Shown piece after piece: positions 44,065 through 55,189 of a stretch of 64,000 nucleotides of DNA. A program made the position numbers and the translations under genes. A model generated the notes under the pieces. The model had not been told where the DNA came from. It made no database searches and saw nothing but the letters and a program-made list of their open reading frames with translations. Every line of letters begins with the position of its first letter. Positions within the stretch are counted from its first letter, which is position 1. This stretch comes from Winogradskyella costae (lineage in GTDB: Bacteria; Bacteroidota; Bacteroidia; Flavobacteriales; Flavobacteriaceae). The stretch is from assembly GCF_013403865.1 (NCBI RefSeq), contig NZ_JABFDK010000005.1:62001-126000 (forward strand). The letters run 5' to 3'.

Positions 44065-44292
44065 ATGGAATTAGACGGTACAGTTTTAATTGAATTGGCA
44101 CATTATAAAATGCCTTTTGGTAAATACAAAAATCAATACTTAATAGATGTTCCAGAGCATTATTACATCTGGTATCAGCAAAAAGGATTTCCTGAAGGAA
44201 AACTTGGTCGCATGATGGCACAAATGTGCGAAATAAAAATCAATGGCTTAGAGGAGCTGATATATACAATTCGTAGAGATTTTAGAAAGTAG
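44065..44292 (+). CDS. DUF3820 family small protein
   Basis: A 75-aa protein with the family pattern MPFGKYKNQYLIDVPEHYYI followed by WYQQKGFP, and a basic end (RRDFRK). Relatives have been annotated as putative quorum-sensing-regulated virulence factors, but the function is unproven. The same FGK-K...L..V...Y..W pattern forms the C terminus of the exonuclease at 4663-5439, hinting at nucleic-acid association. It starts 36 bases after the DUF922 gene. Confidence 0.88.
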   Translation: MELDGTVLIELAHYKMPFGKYKNQYLIDVPEHYYIWYQQKGFPEGKLGRMMAQMCEIKINGLEELIYTIRRDFRK

Positions 44293-44366
44293 GCATTTTA
44301 ATTGTTCGCATTGAACAATGATCAGACTACCTTTCAACCATTAATTTCGAGTATTTTACAAAGCGT

Positions 44367-45287
44367 CTAATTTAGAATATAGACTAATGAAAATATAGAA
44401 ATAAAAATCCATAGCGTTAACGCCAAAAAAATAGGTTTTATTCCGGTCGATTTTAAGTCTTTTATTGAGATAGATGTTCCTACAAGAAATAAGGTTATTA
44501 TAAGTAATCTTTTAGACATTAAGACAATAACATGAGTCGCTGATGTTGGCAGAATATGAAAGCTATTAATTACAATAGCTGCAATAAACAAAAGAATAAA
44601 GTAAGGAATTTTAATTTTTTTACCTTTTGTTTTAAAAAGGAACATTGAGAAAATAGATAATGGAATAATCCACAACGTTCTAGATAATTTTACCGTTGTT
44701 GCTATACGCAATGCTTCTTCTCCATAACCTAATGTTGCTCCAACCACGGAACTAGTGTCATGTATGGCTACAGCGCACCATAAACCAAATTGTTCTTGTG
44801 ATAAATTTAGATAATGACCAATTGCCGGAAATACAAATAATGCTATAGCGTTTAATAGAAACACAATGCCTAAAGCAATACTTATTGTTTTATTTTTGGC
44901 TTTAATAACTGGAGAAATAGCAGCAATGGCGCTTCCGCCACAAATTGCAGTGCCAGAGGTAATAAGATGTCCTAACTTTAAATCTAATTTTAGAAGTCTT
45001 GTTAGTAATAAACCTACTGTTACTGTTAAAAATATAGAGAAGATGGTTAAGCTTAGGCCGTCTTTACTGGTTTCAAGGGTCTCATTAATAAACATCCCGA
45101 AGCCCAATCCTACAACCGAAATTTTAAGAAAATAATGAATGGCTTTATGGCTATATTCCTGAAACGGGTTTTTTAAAATAAGCGTAACTATAAATCCGAG
45201 AATTAATGCTGTTGGGCTGTTTATAAATCCAAAAAGAATAATTACGATGATAAAGACGTAAACTGTTTTTGAGAAAATAGCTGTCAT
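44367..45287 (-). CDS. YeiH-family (UPF0324) putative anion exporter
   Basis: Integral membrane protein of 306 aa with about ten helices. The family signatures are FLKISVVGLGFGM, GTAICGGSAIAA and AVAIHDTSSVVGATLGYG. Members are annotated as putative sulfate/sulfite exporters and occur next to a LysR regulator, as here. Transport of a sulfur oxyanion is the usual guess, without direct proof. The regulator gene ends 74 bases upstream on the same strand. Confidence 0.92.
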   Translation of the reverse strand: MTAIFSKTVYVFIIVIILFGFINSPTALILGFIVTLILKNPFQEYSHKAIHYFLKISVVGLGFGMFINETLETSKDGLSLTIFSIFLTVTVGLLLTRLLKLDLKLGHLITSGTAICGGSAIAAISPVIKAKNKTISIALGIVFLLNAIALFVFPAIGHYLNLSQEQFGLWCAVAIHDTSSVVGATLGYGEEALRIATTVKLSRTLWIIPLSIFSMFLFKTKGKKIKIPYFILLFIAAIVINSFHILPTSATHVIVLMSKRLLIITLFLVGTSISIKDLKSTGIKPIFLALTLWIFISIFSLVYILN

Positions 45288-45361
45288 GTTATTTTAATAA
45301 TCTATACAAAAGTAACATGCTTAAATAACTTTTCAGCAAATTAATTAGTTCTTTGGTATAA

Positions 45362-46246
45362 CTAAAAGTTATAGTTTAGGCGTATGAATTTTTTGAAGTA
45401 TTCAAAAGAATTAGAAATATAGCCTGTCCTTTTTACAAAATAAAACCACCTTTCGATACTTAAATTTTTGATGTCTATGATTTTTAGTTTGTTGTTAATT
45501 AAATCATCAGAAATAGAATTAATGGAAAGAAGTGCATAATGGTCTGAGTGGTACAAATAATTTTTAATAGCTTCAGTACTATTAAAAAATACAACAGCAT
45601 TAAGCTTTGTAATGTTATGCTGCATTAGAAAAGTGTCTATTATTACTTTTGTTCCAGAACCTTTTTCGCGTTCAACCATGGGGATGGTTTGTAAGATGTT
45701 GATATCTATACTTTCTTTTTGAAACGTATTATTCTTAACATTAGTTACGAGGACTATTTCATCCTTAATAAATTTTTCAAATTGTATTTTTGGGTTCGAA
45801 GTACTTCCTTCTGTAATTCCAAAATCAATATCTTCATTTAAGATCAAGCTTTCAATGTTTTCAGAATTATTACTTACGATGTTAAACTTTGTTTCAGGAT
45901 ATTGAACTCTAAATTTTGCAATTATTTTAGGGATAATATAATTAGACAACGTGGTACTCACTCCAAAATTTATGATATCAGGAAAATCGTCTTTTTTATG
46001 AAGAAATTTCTCGTCCATATCTGTATAAATGGCCAGTATTTTATTCGCGTAAACAAGAAATGACTTTCCTTCTGCAGTCAATTCTATAGAATTCCGCTTT
46101 CTTATAAATAATGTGGTTCTATAATCTTGCTCCAAATTTTTAATGGCTTTAGATATGGCGGGCTGTGAAAGATATAATTGTTCGGCAGCTTTTGTAAAAC
46201 TTAAATGCTTCGCAACAATTTTGAAAATGTGTAATTTGGTTTTCAT
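45362..46246 (-). CDS. LysR-type transcriptional regulator
   Basis: LysR regulator of 294 aa from the ATG at 46246. An earlier in-frame start at 46366 would add 40 residues before the helix-turn-helix and is rejected. The HTH is SFTKAAEQLYLSQPAISKAIKNLE (starting near residue 16), followed by the linker helix and a substrate-binding domain (YIIPKIIAKFRVQYPETKF). The pair with YeiH matches the YeiE/YeiH or CysB-like arrangement, so it probably senses a sulfur metabolite and controls the exporter. Confidence 0.93.
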   Translation of the reverse strand: MKTKLHIFKIVAKHLSFTKAAEQLYLSQPAISKAIKNLEQDYRTTLFIRKRNSIELTAEGKSFLVYANKILAIYTDMDEKFLHKKDDFPDIINFGVSTTLSNYIIPKIIAKFRVQYPETKFNIVSNNSENIESLILNEDIDFGITEGSTSNPKIQFEKFIKDEIVLVTNVKNNTFQKESIDINILQTIPMVEREKGSGTKVIIDTFLMQHNITKLNAVVFFNSTEAIKNYLYHSDHYALLSINSISDDLINNKLKIIDIKNLSIERWFYFVKRTGYISNSFEYFKKFIRLNYNF

Positions 46247-46701
46247 TAGTTTGTGTGCAATGGCTGATGAATATAAAAGCGTTTCCCTGCTTTGATAAGT
46301 TGTATATAGGTGTTTTGTACTCAACTTATAACGAAGATAGCTGAAATTTTTCAAACATTCAACCACTCTAATTTCGAATAAAAGCCTGAAGTCGCATCAA
46401 AAATTTGAAGATATTTTATGCGTTTTAATCTAAGATTTTATATGTCCTAATATTGAAGTCTATTTTATAGTTCAAATATGAGAAATGATAATCAATGAGT
46501 TGGAATAGTTCAATGATAAAATTTATTGAGATTTCGCAAAGCAATGTTAACGTTTTTTCTCACATATAAATAGAGGATTAAACAGATAATTCGTAATTAT
46601 TAGCATTAATCTTATAACAAAATCCTTTTGAGTTACAGCAAAAATGGAACGCAGTAATAAACTAACACTCTAAATTGTTTATTTGTAGCAAGACATAAAT
46701 T
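46247..46701. other. Divergent intergenic region, 455 bases
   Basis: No gene seen. It is AT-rich and lies between the LysR and LysE-like genes, so it should hold both promoters. The plus strand has TTTATTTG at about 46678-46685, one base off TAnnTTTG and about 17 bases before the LysE-like ATG. No clear LysR box was found by eye. Confidence 0.4.
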
Positions 46702-47319
46702 ATGAACTTCTTTATATGCTTACTTTTAGGATTTGTAGTTGCTGCATCTGGCAGTATTGTACCGAGCTTTTTAAATTTAACAGTTGTTAAATTCAGTTTA
46801 AAAAGTGGTCGGATATCTGCGTTGTATCTAATTGGTGGTTTTGCCACAGTACTGTTTTTTCAAGCAAATATTGGTGCTTACTTATCTAGTGTTTTAATGA
46901 AAAATTCAGAATACATTACGAGCATTCAAAAGATCGGTACAGGAATTTTGTTCCTTATATCTATTTATTTTTTTAGATTACATTTTATTTCTAGAAAACA
47001 TAAATTAAAGATAAAAATAAAAAAGTCGAAAGCTTATTTTCATGGTATCGGTATGTCGCTACTCAATACTTTTGCGATTCCATTTTATTTTACATCTATT
47101 TCTTTTTTAATAGTGTTAGATTACTTCGAATACTCTTTTCTAAATGGTTTTTATTTTTCATTAGGTTCTACAATAGGTTCGTTTACGCTATATGCATTGT
47201 ATGCCACAGTCGCTAGTAGAATTGAACATAAGCTAACTTTTTTCGCAACTAAAATGGACTTCATATTAGGTTGTTTGACAGGTGTAGTTGCAATCGGTAA
47301 TCTCATTTATTTACTTTAA
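46702..47319 (+). CDS. LysE-family membrane transporter
   Basis: A 205-aa inner-membrane protein with about six helices. The N terminus MNFFICLLLGFVVAASGSIV and the loop PSFLNLTVVKFSLKSGR place it in the LysE/RhtB-like exporter superfamily as seen in Bacteroidota (GxxPG-like first loop, here SIVPSFLN). A basic cytoplasmic loop (RKHKLKIKIKKSK) splits the two halves. The substrate may be an amino acid but cannot be told. It is divergent from the LysR gene. Confidence 0.75.
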   Translation: MNFFICLLLGFVVAASGSIVPSFLNLTVVKFSLKSGRISALYLIGGFATVLFFQANIGAYLSSVLMKNSEYITSIQKIGTGILFLISIYFFRLHFISRKHKLKIKIKKSKAYFHGIGMSLLNTFAIPFYFTSISFLIVLDYFEYSFLNGFYFSLGSTIGSFTLYALYATVASRIEHKLTFFATKMDFILGCLTGVVAIGNLIYLL

Positions 47320-49285
<1,966 letters not shown>

Positions 49286-49356
49286 TCAATACTATGCCAC
49301 TTTGGCGTAAAATAAATTTTGGACAGTTTTTTGGGTTGTTCAATTGTTACCTTATA

Positions 49357-49389
49357 AGACCTGTCAAATGTAAAATACATGACAGGTCT
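49357..49389 (+). promoter_or_regulatory. Hairpin in the pyrG-yidC gap
   Basis: A stem AGACCTGTC / GACAGGTCT encloses an inner ATGT / ACAT stem. It ends 17 bases before the yidC ATG and lacks a U tract on the plus strand, so it is more likely a leader structure or repeat than a terminator. Confidence 0.45.
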
Positions 49390-49406
49390 AAAATTGAAAA
49401 TTAAAG

Positions 49407-51323
49407 ATGGAAGAAAAGAAATTCGACGTTAAATCTATAATAGGTTTTGTACTTATTTTTGGTATACTATTGTACATAATGTACCAAAATCAACCGAGTC
49501 CGGAAGAACTTGAAGCTCAGAAAATAGCAGAACAAGAGCAGGTTGAAGCTGAAAAAAATCAAAGTAAGCAAAATGAAACTTTAGTAACGTCGGCTTCGGA
49601 TTATTCCGTAAACACACAAGCTTTAGATTCTACTCAAAAAGTAGCACTTCAAAATAAAGTAGGTTCTTTTGCTTATGCATTAACCTTACCAAATGCGGGA
49701 GACAAATTTACGACTGTAGAAACAGATGTTTATGAGTTAAAATTTAATACTAAAGGTGGTCACTTAGCAGAAGTAAAGCTGAGAAATTTTGTAGACTACG
49801 ATTCTGTACCAGTCTACATGGTAAAGGATAACAACAGTGCCTTTAATATCACCTTCGGAACGTCTGATAATAGAACACTAAATACACAAGACTTTCCTTT
49901 TCAACCAAGTGTAACTAAAAGTGGAGAGAACACTATAGTTTCTATGAAACTTAAAATTTCTGAAACAGCCTTTTTAGAATACCGTTATGAGTTGAAACCT
50001 AATGATTATATGATTGATTTTTCAATTAAATCTCAGGGTTTAAGTGGAGTATTTAATACATCGCAACCGATTGAATTAGATTGGAAGCAAAAGAGTATTC
50101 GTCATTCTAAAAGTATAAGCTACGAGAATCGCTATACGAGATTAACGTACATGTACGATGATGGTAAAGTCGATAAATTATCACAAGCTAGTGATGATGA
50201 CGAAACCGTTGATGATGTTGAGTGGCTATCTTATAGACAGCATTTCTTTAGTTCTATTTTAGTGGCTAACAATAGCCCGTTTAAAAAAGTTACAGTTACA
50301 TCTTTAGATTTAGTAGAAGATGAAGAAATAGATACTTTGTATACTAAGTTATATACCTCTAAAATGCCATTAGCTTTTAATGGTGGTGAGTTAAACGAAA
50401 ACTTAGGTTTGTATTATGGACCTACAGATAACGCAACATTAAAAGACTATGATAAAGGTTTAGAAGAAAGTATTCCTTTTGGATGGGGAATTTTTGGATG
50501 GATCAATAAAATCTTATTTATTCCATTATTTGGTTTCTTAAGTCAACACTTACCATCTTACGGTATTGCAATTATTGTGATGACTATTTTAGTGAAAATT
50601 GTATTATCATTTGTACAGTATAAGCAGTTCTTATCGCAAGCTAAGATGAAAATCTTAAAGCCAGAATTAGATGCTGTAAGAGAAAAATACAAAGACAATA
50701 AGTTAAAAGCGCAGCAAGAAACTATGGCTATTCAAAGCCGAGCAGGGGCAAGCCCGCTGAGTGGTTGTTTGCCAGGTTTAATGCAGATTCCTGTATTCTA
50801 TGCCTTATTTATGTTTTTCCCAACAGCTTTTGAGTTAAGACAAAAAGGATTCTTATGGGCAGACGATTTAAGTTCTTATGATTCGGTTTTAGATTTGCCT
50901 TTTCACATTCCATTATATGGAGATCACGTAGCTTTATTTCCAATTTTAGCTGCAATTGCTATTTTCTTTTACATGAAAATGACTACTGGTCAGCAAATGG
51001 CAACACAGCCAACACAAGAGGGGATGCCAGATATGGCTAAGATGATGAAGTATATGATTTATTTCTCTCCAATTTTAATGTTGATTTTCTTTAACAACTA
51101 TGCATCAGGTTTAAGTTTGTATTATTTTATCTCTAACTTAATTAGTATTGGTATTATGTTAGTTATTAAAAACTACATTATCGATGAAAATAAAGTGTTA
51201 GCTAAAATTGAAGTCAGCAAAACGAAGCCTAAGAAACAAAATAAGTTTCAGAAAAAAATGGCTGAAATGATGGAGCAAGCTGAGCAACAAAAACAAGCAC
51301 AACAAAAAGGGAAGAAGAAATAA
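49407..51323 (+). CDS. yidC: Membrane protein insertase YidC
   Basis: YidC of 638 aa inserts proteins into the inner membrane with or without SecYEG. The N-terminal helix (SIIGFVLIFGILLYIMYQ) is followed by the periplasmic P1 beta-domain (about 60-350). A conserved core of helices follows, with the hydrophilic-groove sequence TILVKIVLSFVQYKQ and the coiled-coil loop KPELDAVREKYKDNK. The C terminus is a basic, Gln/Lys-rich tail (MEQAEQQKQAQQKGKKK) typical of ribosome contact. A terminator closes the gene. Confidence 0.97.
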   Translation: MEEKKFDVKSIIGFVLIFGILLYIMYQNQPSPEELEAQKIAEQEQVEAEKNQSKQNETLVTSASDYSVNTQALDSTQKVALQNKVGSFAYALTLPNAGDKFTTVETDVYELKFNTKGGHLAEVKLRNFVDYDSVPVYMVKDNNSAFNITFGTSDNRTLNTQDFPFQPSVTKSGENTIVSMKLKISETAFLEYRYELKPNDYMIDFSIKSQGLSGVFNTSQPIELDWKQKSIRHSKSISYENRYTRLTYMYDDGKVDKLSQASDDDETVDDVEWLSYRQHFFSSILVANNSPFKKVTVTSLDLVEDEEIDTLYTKLYTSKMPLAFNGGELNENLGLYYGPTDNATLKDYDKGLEESIPFGWGIFGWINKILFIPLFGFLSQHLPSYGIAIIVMTILVKIVLSFVQYKQFLSQAKMKILKPELDAVREKYKDNKLKAQQETMAIQSRAGASPLSGCLPGLMQIPVFYALFMFFPTAFELRQKGFLWADDLSSYDSVLDLPFHIPLYGDHVALFPILAAIAIFFYMKMTTGQQMATQPTQEGMPDMAKMMKYMIYFSPILMLIFFNNYASGLSLYYFISNLISIGIMLVIKNYIIDENKVLAKIEVSKTKPKKQNKFQKKMAEMMEQAEQQKQAQQKGKKK

Positions 51324-51353
51324 TTATTTCAGCTTTCCATTCTTACAAGACTT

Positions 51354-51385
51354 ATAGCCTCAGCATTTTGTTGAGGCTATTTTTA
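51354..51385 (+). terminator. Intrinsic terminator of yidC
   Basis: Stem ATAGCCTCA / TGAGGCTAT with a 9-base loop is followed by TTTTATT. It lies 30 bases after the yidC stop and just ahead of the GNAT gene. Confidence 0.88.
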
Positions 51386-51403
51386 TTAAATACATGGATA
51401 TAG

Positions 51404-51817
51404 ATGAAAATTGAAATTTGTAATAAAACAGATATTAAAACCATAGTTGATGGTCTAAACGCTTATAATTTAGATAAGGTAGCGGCATTATCCTCTGTTT
51501 GGACTCCTTTAGAGTTTGGTGTAAAGAATGAAAAAGGTGATGTGATTGGTGGTGTTTTAGCAGGCATCAATTATTGGAATGGTTTAGAAATTAAAATTCT
51601 TTGGGTAGCTAAAGCATATAGAAATCAGGCCTTAGGAACTAAGCTATTAAATTATCTCGAAAATGAAGCAAAAAAAAGAGGTGCAAGTATAGCAATGGTC
51701 GATACTTTTGATTTTCAAGCAGAGGGTTTTTATGTGAAGCATAATTATGACGTTATTGGTGAAATAAAGGATTTTCCGATGGGTCACCGACGTATTTATT
51801 TTTCAAAAGTGTTATAA
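51404..51817 (+). CDS. GNAT family N-acetyltransferase
   Basis: A 137-aa acetyltransferase with the CoA-binding segment LWVAKAYRNQALGTKLLNYL (Q/RxxGxG/A reads RNQALG) and a late YVKHNYDVIGEI typical of the fold. The substrate is not evident. It begins 18 bases after the yidC terminator, so it needs its own promoter; no clear -7 box is visible in that short gap, so read-through is possible. Confidence 0.88.
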   Translation: MKIEICNKTDIKTIVDGLNAYNLDKVAALSSVWTPLEFGVKNEKGDVIGGVLAGINYWNGLEIKILWVAKAYRNQALGTKLLNYLENEAKKRGASIAMVDTFDFQAEGFYVKHNYDVIGEIKDFPMGHRRIYFSKVL

Positions 51818-51881
51818 TCAGAAAGACTCAAACCTTTTACAGTTTAAGCCTTTATCTAACTAATTAAACAAATTATTAAAA

Positions 51882-51898
51882 TAAGGTTGTCAACCTTA
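51882..51898. other. Perfect 8-1-8 palindrome between convergent genes
   Basis: TAAGGTTG-T-CAACCTTA lies between the stops of the GNAT and fasciclin genes. Either a weak bidirectional terminator or a protein-binding site; there is no U tract and the loop would be tiny. Confidence 0.4.
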
Positions 51899-51910
51899 AT
51901 ATTATTAGTT

Positions 51911-52903
51911 TTATTGCATTGGTAGAAGTACAGTATCTATAACGTGTACTACACCATTCATCGACTGAATATCCACTAAACTAGTTACAATATTACTAAC
52001 TCGATTATTCGAATCAGTTAACGTAAATGCAGTATTATCAGCAGTAATTTCTCCACCTAGAGTCATAACAGCACCATTTGGTAAACCACTAGATTGTATG
52101 TTGCCACTTACGATATGATACGTTAAGACAGCGTCTACTGTTGCTGGTGCTAAATCGCCAAGAGCAGTATTTCCTGAAGGATCTAACTCTAATAATAAAT
52201 TAGCGAAGGCGTCATTTGTTGGTGCAAATACTGTAAATGGTCCAGCAGAAGCATCAGATACGGTAGAAATATATGGCACTGTTGGTGTTCCTGAATCAGC
52301 TAATTCCAATGCTGCTACTAAATTTGATAAAGCGGGGTTGGTTGTCGCAAACGTCGCAATTGTTGGTAAGCTAATGACTTCATCAACAATATGTACAATA
52401 CCATTACTAGCAAGGTTATCAGCATTAGTTACCGCAGAAGAACCATTTAGCATTACTCCGTTAGAAGTAGTGTAATATAAGCTTAAGTTAGCTTCGTTAG
52501 GGCCTGTTGCAGCTGTGTTTGTATAACCAGAGCCGGCGTCAACTAAGTTCGCTGATGTTACTGTTGATCCGATAATTACATGGTTCAATAAAATATTTTT
52601 TACTAAAGCATTTTCTTCGGTAGATAAGTTGTTTAGATCTAAACCAGTATCGGCTAGTAATTGTGCAAATGCAGCATTACTGGGTGCAAATACAGTAAAA
52701 GGGCCTTCACCTTGTAAGGTTGTTACTAAATCAGTGGCTTGCAATGCAGCAGCTAAGCTCGTTAAATTGTTTTCTAAAGCGATGTCAACTACAGTTGTAG
52801 GGGTTGGTGATGTTGTGTTATCATCATCATCACTACAAGACGTAAAACCTATAACCAATAGAAATACTGTAAGTAATTTGAAGTTTTTTGAAATAATTTT
52901 CAT
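51911..52903 (-). CDS. Fasciclin (FAS1) domain lipoprotein, two domains
   Basis: Outer-surface or periplasmic lipoprotein of 330 aa (lipobox TSC, then SDDDDN). Two FAS1 domains follow, at about 37-178 and 184-329, with typical H1 motifs GPFTVFAPSNAAFAQLL and GPFTVFAPTNDAFANLL and H2 motifs GIVHIVDEVI and GVVHVIDTVL. FAS1 proteins mediate adhesion to other cells or surfaces. It is divergent from the YwqK-like gene with 64 bases between. Confidence 0.95.
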   Translation of the reverse strand: MKIISKNFKLLTVFLLVIGFTSCSDDDDNTTSPTPTTVVDIALENNLTSLAAALQATDLVTTLQGEGPFTVFAPSNAAFAQLLADTGLDLNNLSTEENALVKNILLNHVIIGSTVTSANLVDAGSGYTNTAATGPNEANLSLYYTTSNGVMLNGSSAVTNADNLASNGIVHIVDEVISLPTIATFATTNPALSNLVAALELADSGTPTVPYISTVSDASAGPFTVFAPTNDAFANLLLELDPSGNTALGDLAPATVDAVLTYHIVSGNIQSSGLPNGAVMTLGGEITADNTAFTLTDSNNRVSNIVTSLVDIQSMNGVVHVIDTVLLPMQ

Positions 52904-52967
52904 TGTTTTGAGTTTTTATATTGTTCAACATTTAAACCTTAATTGGTTTGTTTAATAAAAATACGAA

Positions 52968-53678
52968 ATGATTAAACAAAAAGTTTTTACGCTTTTCACT
53001 TTAACACTATTTTTAACATCTGCTTATGCGCAAAATTCAGTCAATCAATTTGATGAAGATGGTTTAAGACATGGTAAATGGTCTAAAGATTATCATAATA
53101 CCAAGCAGAAACGTTATGAAGGTTCTTTTAAACATGGTAAGGAAATCGACTCATTTAAATTCTACACGCTGTCTTCAGGAAAAAGTGTACTCAGTGCTAT
53201 AAAAGTTTTTAATGAAAAGGATAGTGTTGCTGATGTCACTTTTCTAGCTTCAAATAAAAAAGTGATTAGCGAAGGCAAAATGAATGGTAAACGATTTATG
53301 GGGAAATGGACATTTTATCATAAAAATTCTACAGCTAAAATGATTGTAGAGAATTATAATGACGATGGATTATTAAATGGTGAGCGCTTTGTGTATTTTA
53401 AAAATGGTGCAGTTGCAGAAAGTGCCAATTATAAGAATGGTAAACTTGATGGCGAATCAAAGTGGTTTTCTGAACAAAGTGCGTTGCTAAGACATACAAA
53501 TTATAAAGACGGTGAATTAGAGGGGGAAACTATTAACTATGATGCTAGTGGTAATATCACATCCGAAGGCAATTATATTAAGAGCAAAAAAAATGGTACT
53601 TGGAAATATTATAAAGGGGGTGAACTTTCAAAAGAAATAGACCATACCACACAAGAAGTCTTATTTATGAAAGAATAG
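52968..53678 (+). CDS. YwqK-like MORN-repeat exported protein
   Basis: A 236-aa protein with a signal peptide ending SAYAQ, then several MORN-like repeats (HGKWSKDY, KRYEGSFKHGKE, NGERFVYFKNGAVAESANYKNGKLDGE and relatives). This family is often labelled YwqK antitoxin, but a signal peptide and the absence of a toxin nearby argue against that role here. MORN-like repeats may bind lipids or polymers. A strong terminator follows. Confidence 0.85.
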   Translation: MIKQKVFTLFTLTLFLTSAYAQNSVNQFDEDGLRHGKWSKDYHNTKQKRYEGSFKHGKEIDSFKFYTLSSGKSVLSAIKVFNEKDSVADVTFLASNKKVISEGKMNGKRFMGKWTFYHKNSTAKMIVENYNDDGLLNGERFVYFKNGAVAESANYKNGKLDGESKWFSEQSALLRHTNYKDGELEGETINYDASGNITSEGNYIKSKKNGTWKYYKGGELSKEIDHTTQEVLFMKE

Positions 53679-53711
53679 CTTAAAGCTATGCGCTCTATAG
53701 AATTTCAGAAT

Positions 53712-53738
53712 GGCAATCTTAATAGGATTGCCTTTTTT
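53712..53738 (+). terminator. Intrinsic terminator after the YwqK-like gene
   Basis: Stem GGCAATC / GATTGCC with a 7-base loop is followed by six T. It immediately precedes the mnmA -7 box. Confidence 0.88.
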
Positions 53739-53743
53739 ATTTG

Positions 53744-53751
53744 TAATTTTG
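53744..53751 (+). promoter_or_regulatory. -7 element (TAATTTTG) for mnmA
   Basis: Full match to TAnnTTTG, placing transcription near 53756 and giving a leader of about 135 bases. The -33 TTG (53728-53730) is only 13 bases upstream, so its fit is poor. Confidence 0.5.
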
Positions 53752-53767
53752 CCGAAGTTTTTCGAAC

Positions 53768-53885
53768 AAAAACATAATGAATATATAATGTTCATGTTTT
53801 TAGATTGTCCCCTTGACGGGACTTTAAGTGTGTTTTTCAAAAAGCACTAGTTATTAATTAAAAGAGATACCTGCTTTGGCAGGTA
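53768..53885 (+). promoter_or_regulatory. mnmA leader with four consecutive stem-loops
   Basis: In order: AAAAACAT / ATGTTTTT (53768-53801), GTCCC / GGGAC (53807-53822), AGTG...CACT around TTTTT/AAAAA (53827-53848), and TACCTGC-TTTG-GCAGGTA (53868-53885). The first has a terminator-like T end. The last is a copy of the hairpin repeat also present at 5494 and ends 6 bases before the ATG. It may be a regulated leader; none matches a riboswitch I know. Confidence 0.5.
53868..53885 (+). repeat. Short hairpin repeat, copy 2
   Basis: TACCTGC-TTTG-GCAGGTA, a perfect 7-bp stem with the same TTTG loop as the copy at 5494-5513. It overlaps the expected ribosome-binding position of mnmA. Confidence 0.6.
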
Positions 53886-53891
53886 ATTAAT

Positions 53892-55079
53892 ATGAAAAGA
53901 GTCATCGTAGGACTTTCAGGAGGAGTAGATTCTAGTGTTGCAGCCTATCTTTTAAAAGAGCAAGGATATGAAGTTATTGGCCTGTTTATGAAAAACTGGC
54001 ATGATGACTCTGTAACCATCTCTGATGAATGTCCATGGTTAGAAGATAGTAATGATGCCATGTTGGTGGCAGATAAATTGGGTATTCCTTTTCAAACGGT
54101 CGATCTAAGTGCACAATATAAAGAGCGTATTGTAGATTATATGTTTAATGAATACGAAAAAGGACGTACACCAAACCCAGATGTACTTTGTAACCGTGAA
54201 ATTAAGTTTGATGTCTTTATGGATATCGCTTTAGAGTTGGGAGCAGATTACGTTGCAACAGGTCATTATTGCAGAAAAGGAACCGTCGAAAAAGATGGAA
54301 AACAAATCCATCAGTTGTTAGCTGGTGCAGATGATAATAAAGATCAATCCTATTTTCTTTGTCAATTATCTCAACAACAATTGGCGAAAGCTTTATTTCC
54401 CATTGGTGAATTGCAAAAACCAGAAGTGAGAGAAATTGCTAAATCCCAAGATTTAATTACTGCCGAAAAGAAAGATTCTCAAGGCTTATGTTTTATAGGA
54501 AAAGTAAGATTACCAGAATTTTTACAACAACAATTAAAGCCCAAAGAAGGTGATATTGTAGAGGTGTCAGATACGTTTGAAATTTATAATCAATCGGCTC
54601 CTCAATTCGATTCAAAAGAAAATGAATTAGAATTTTTATCTAAAAAACCAATCTATAATATAACAGACGGAAAAGTAGTCGGTAGACATCAAGGCGCACA
54701 TTATTTTACCAAAGGTCAACGTAAAGGTTTAGGAGTTGGAGGTACAGTAGAGCCTTTATTTGTTATAGATACAGACGTAAAAGACAATATAATTTACACA
54801 GGTCAAGGTAAACAACATCCTGGTTTATACAGAAATGTGTTGTTTGTGACTAACGAAGAATTGCATTGGGTACGCGAAGATTTAGCGATAAGCGAAGGAG
54901 AAACCATGGAAGTAATGGCAAGAATTCGCTATAGACAAACCTTAGAGAAAGCCACTTTGTATAAAGTAGCTTCTGGGATGTATGTAGAATTTGAAAATAA
55001 ACAATCCGCTATTACTGAAGGTCAATTTGTGGCTTGGTATATAGAAGACGAATTATTAGGATCAGGAGTTATTTCTTAA
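53892..55079 (+). CDS. mnmA: tRNA-specific 2-thiouridylase MnmA
   Basis: MnmA thiolates U34 of tRNA Lys, Glu and Gln. The 395-aa protein has the PP-loop LSGGVDSS (8-15), the two catalytic cysteines C100 ([10 protein letters not shown]) and C200 ([10 protein letters not shown]), and NKDQSYFL (149-156). A C-terminal beta-barrel domain binds tRNA ([12 protein letters not shown]). Its leader is unusually structured. Confidence 0.97.
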   Translation: MKRVIVGLSGGVDSSVAAYLLKEQGYEVIGLFMKNWHDDSVTISDECPWLEDSNDAMLVADKLGIPFQTVDLSAQYKERIVDYMFNEYEKGRTPNPDVLCNREIKFDVFMDIALELGADYVATGHYCRKGTVEKDGKQIHQLLAGADDNKDQSYFLCQLSQQQLAKALFPIGELQKPEVREIAKSQDLITAEKKDSQGLCFIGKVRLPEFLQQQLKPKEGDIVEVSDTFEIYNQSAPQFDSKENELEFLSKKPIYNITDGKVVGRHQGAHYFTKGQRKGLGVGGTVEPLFVIDTDVKDNIIYTGQGKQHPGLYRNVLFVTNEELHWVREDLAISEGETMEVMARIRYRQTLEKATLYKVASGMYVEFENKQSAITEGQFVAWYIEDELLGSGVIS

Positions 55080-55189
55080 CTTGCTTTCTGATTAGTCCTC
55101 TGATACGGGAAATAGAGATTATCAGTGAGAGTAATTTTTAATCTTTATAGATGCTAATTGTTGCGAAAACAAGTTAGATATATAGTCTT

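Noticed and set aside
52968..53678. YwqK protein as part of a toxin-antitoxin system
   Set aside because: It has a signal peptide and MORN-like repeats, and no small toxin gene lies beside it.
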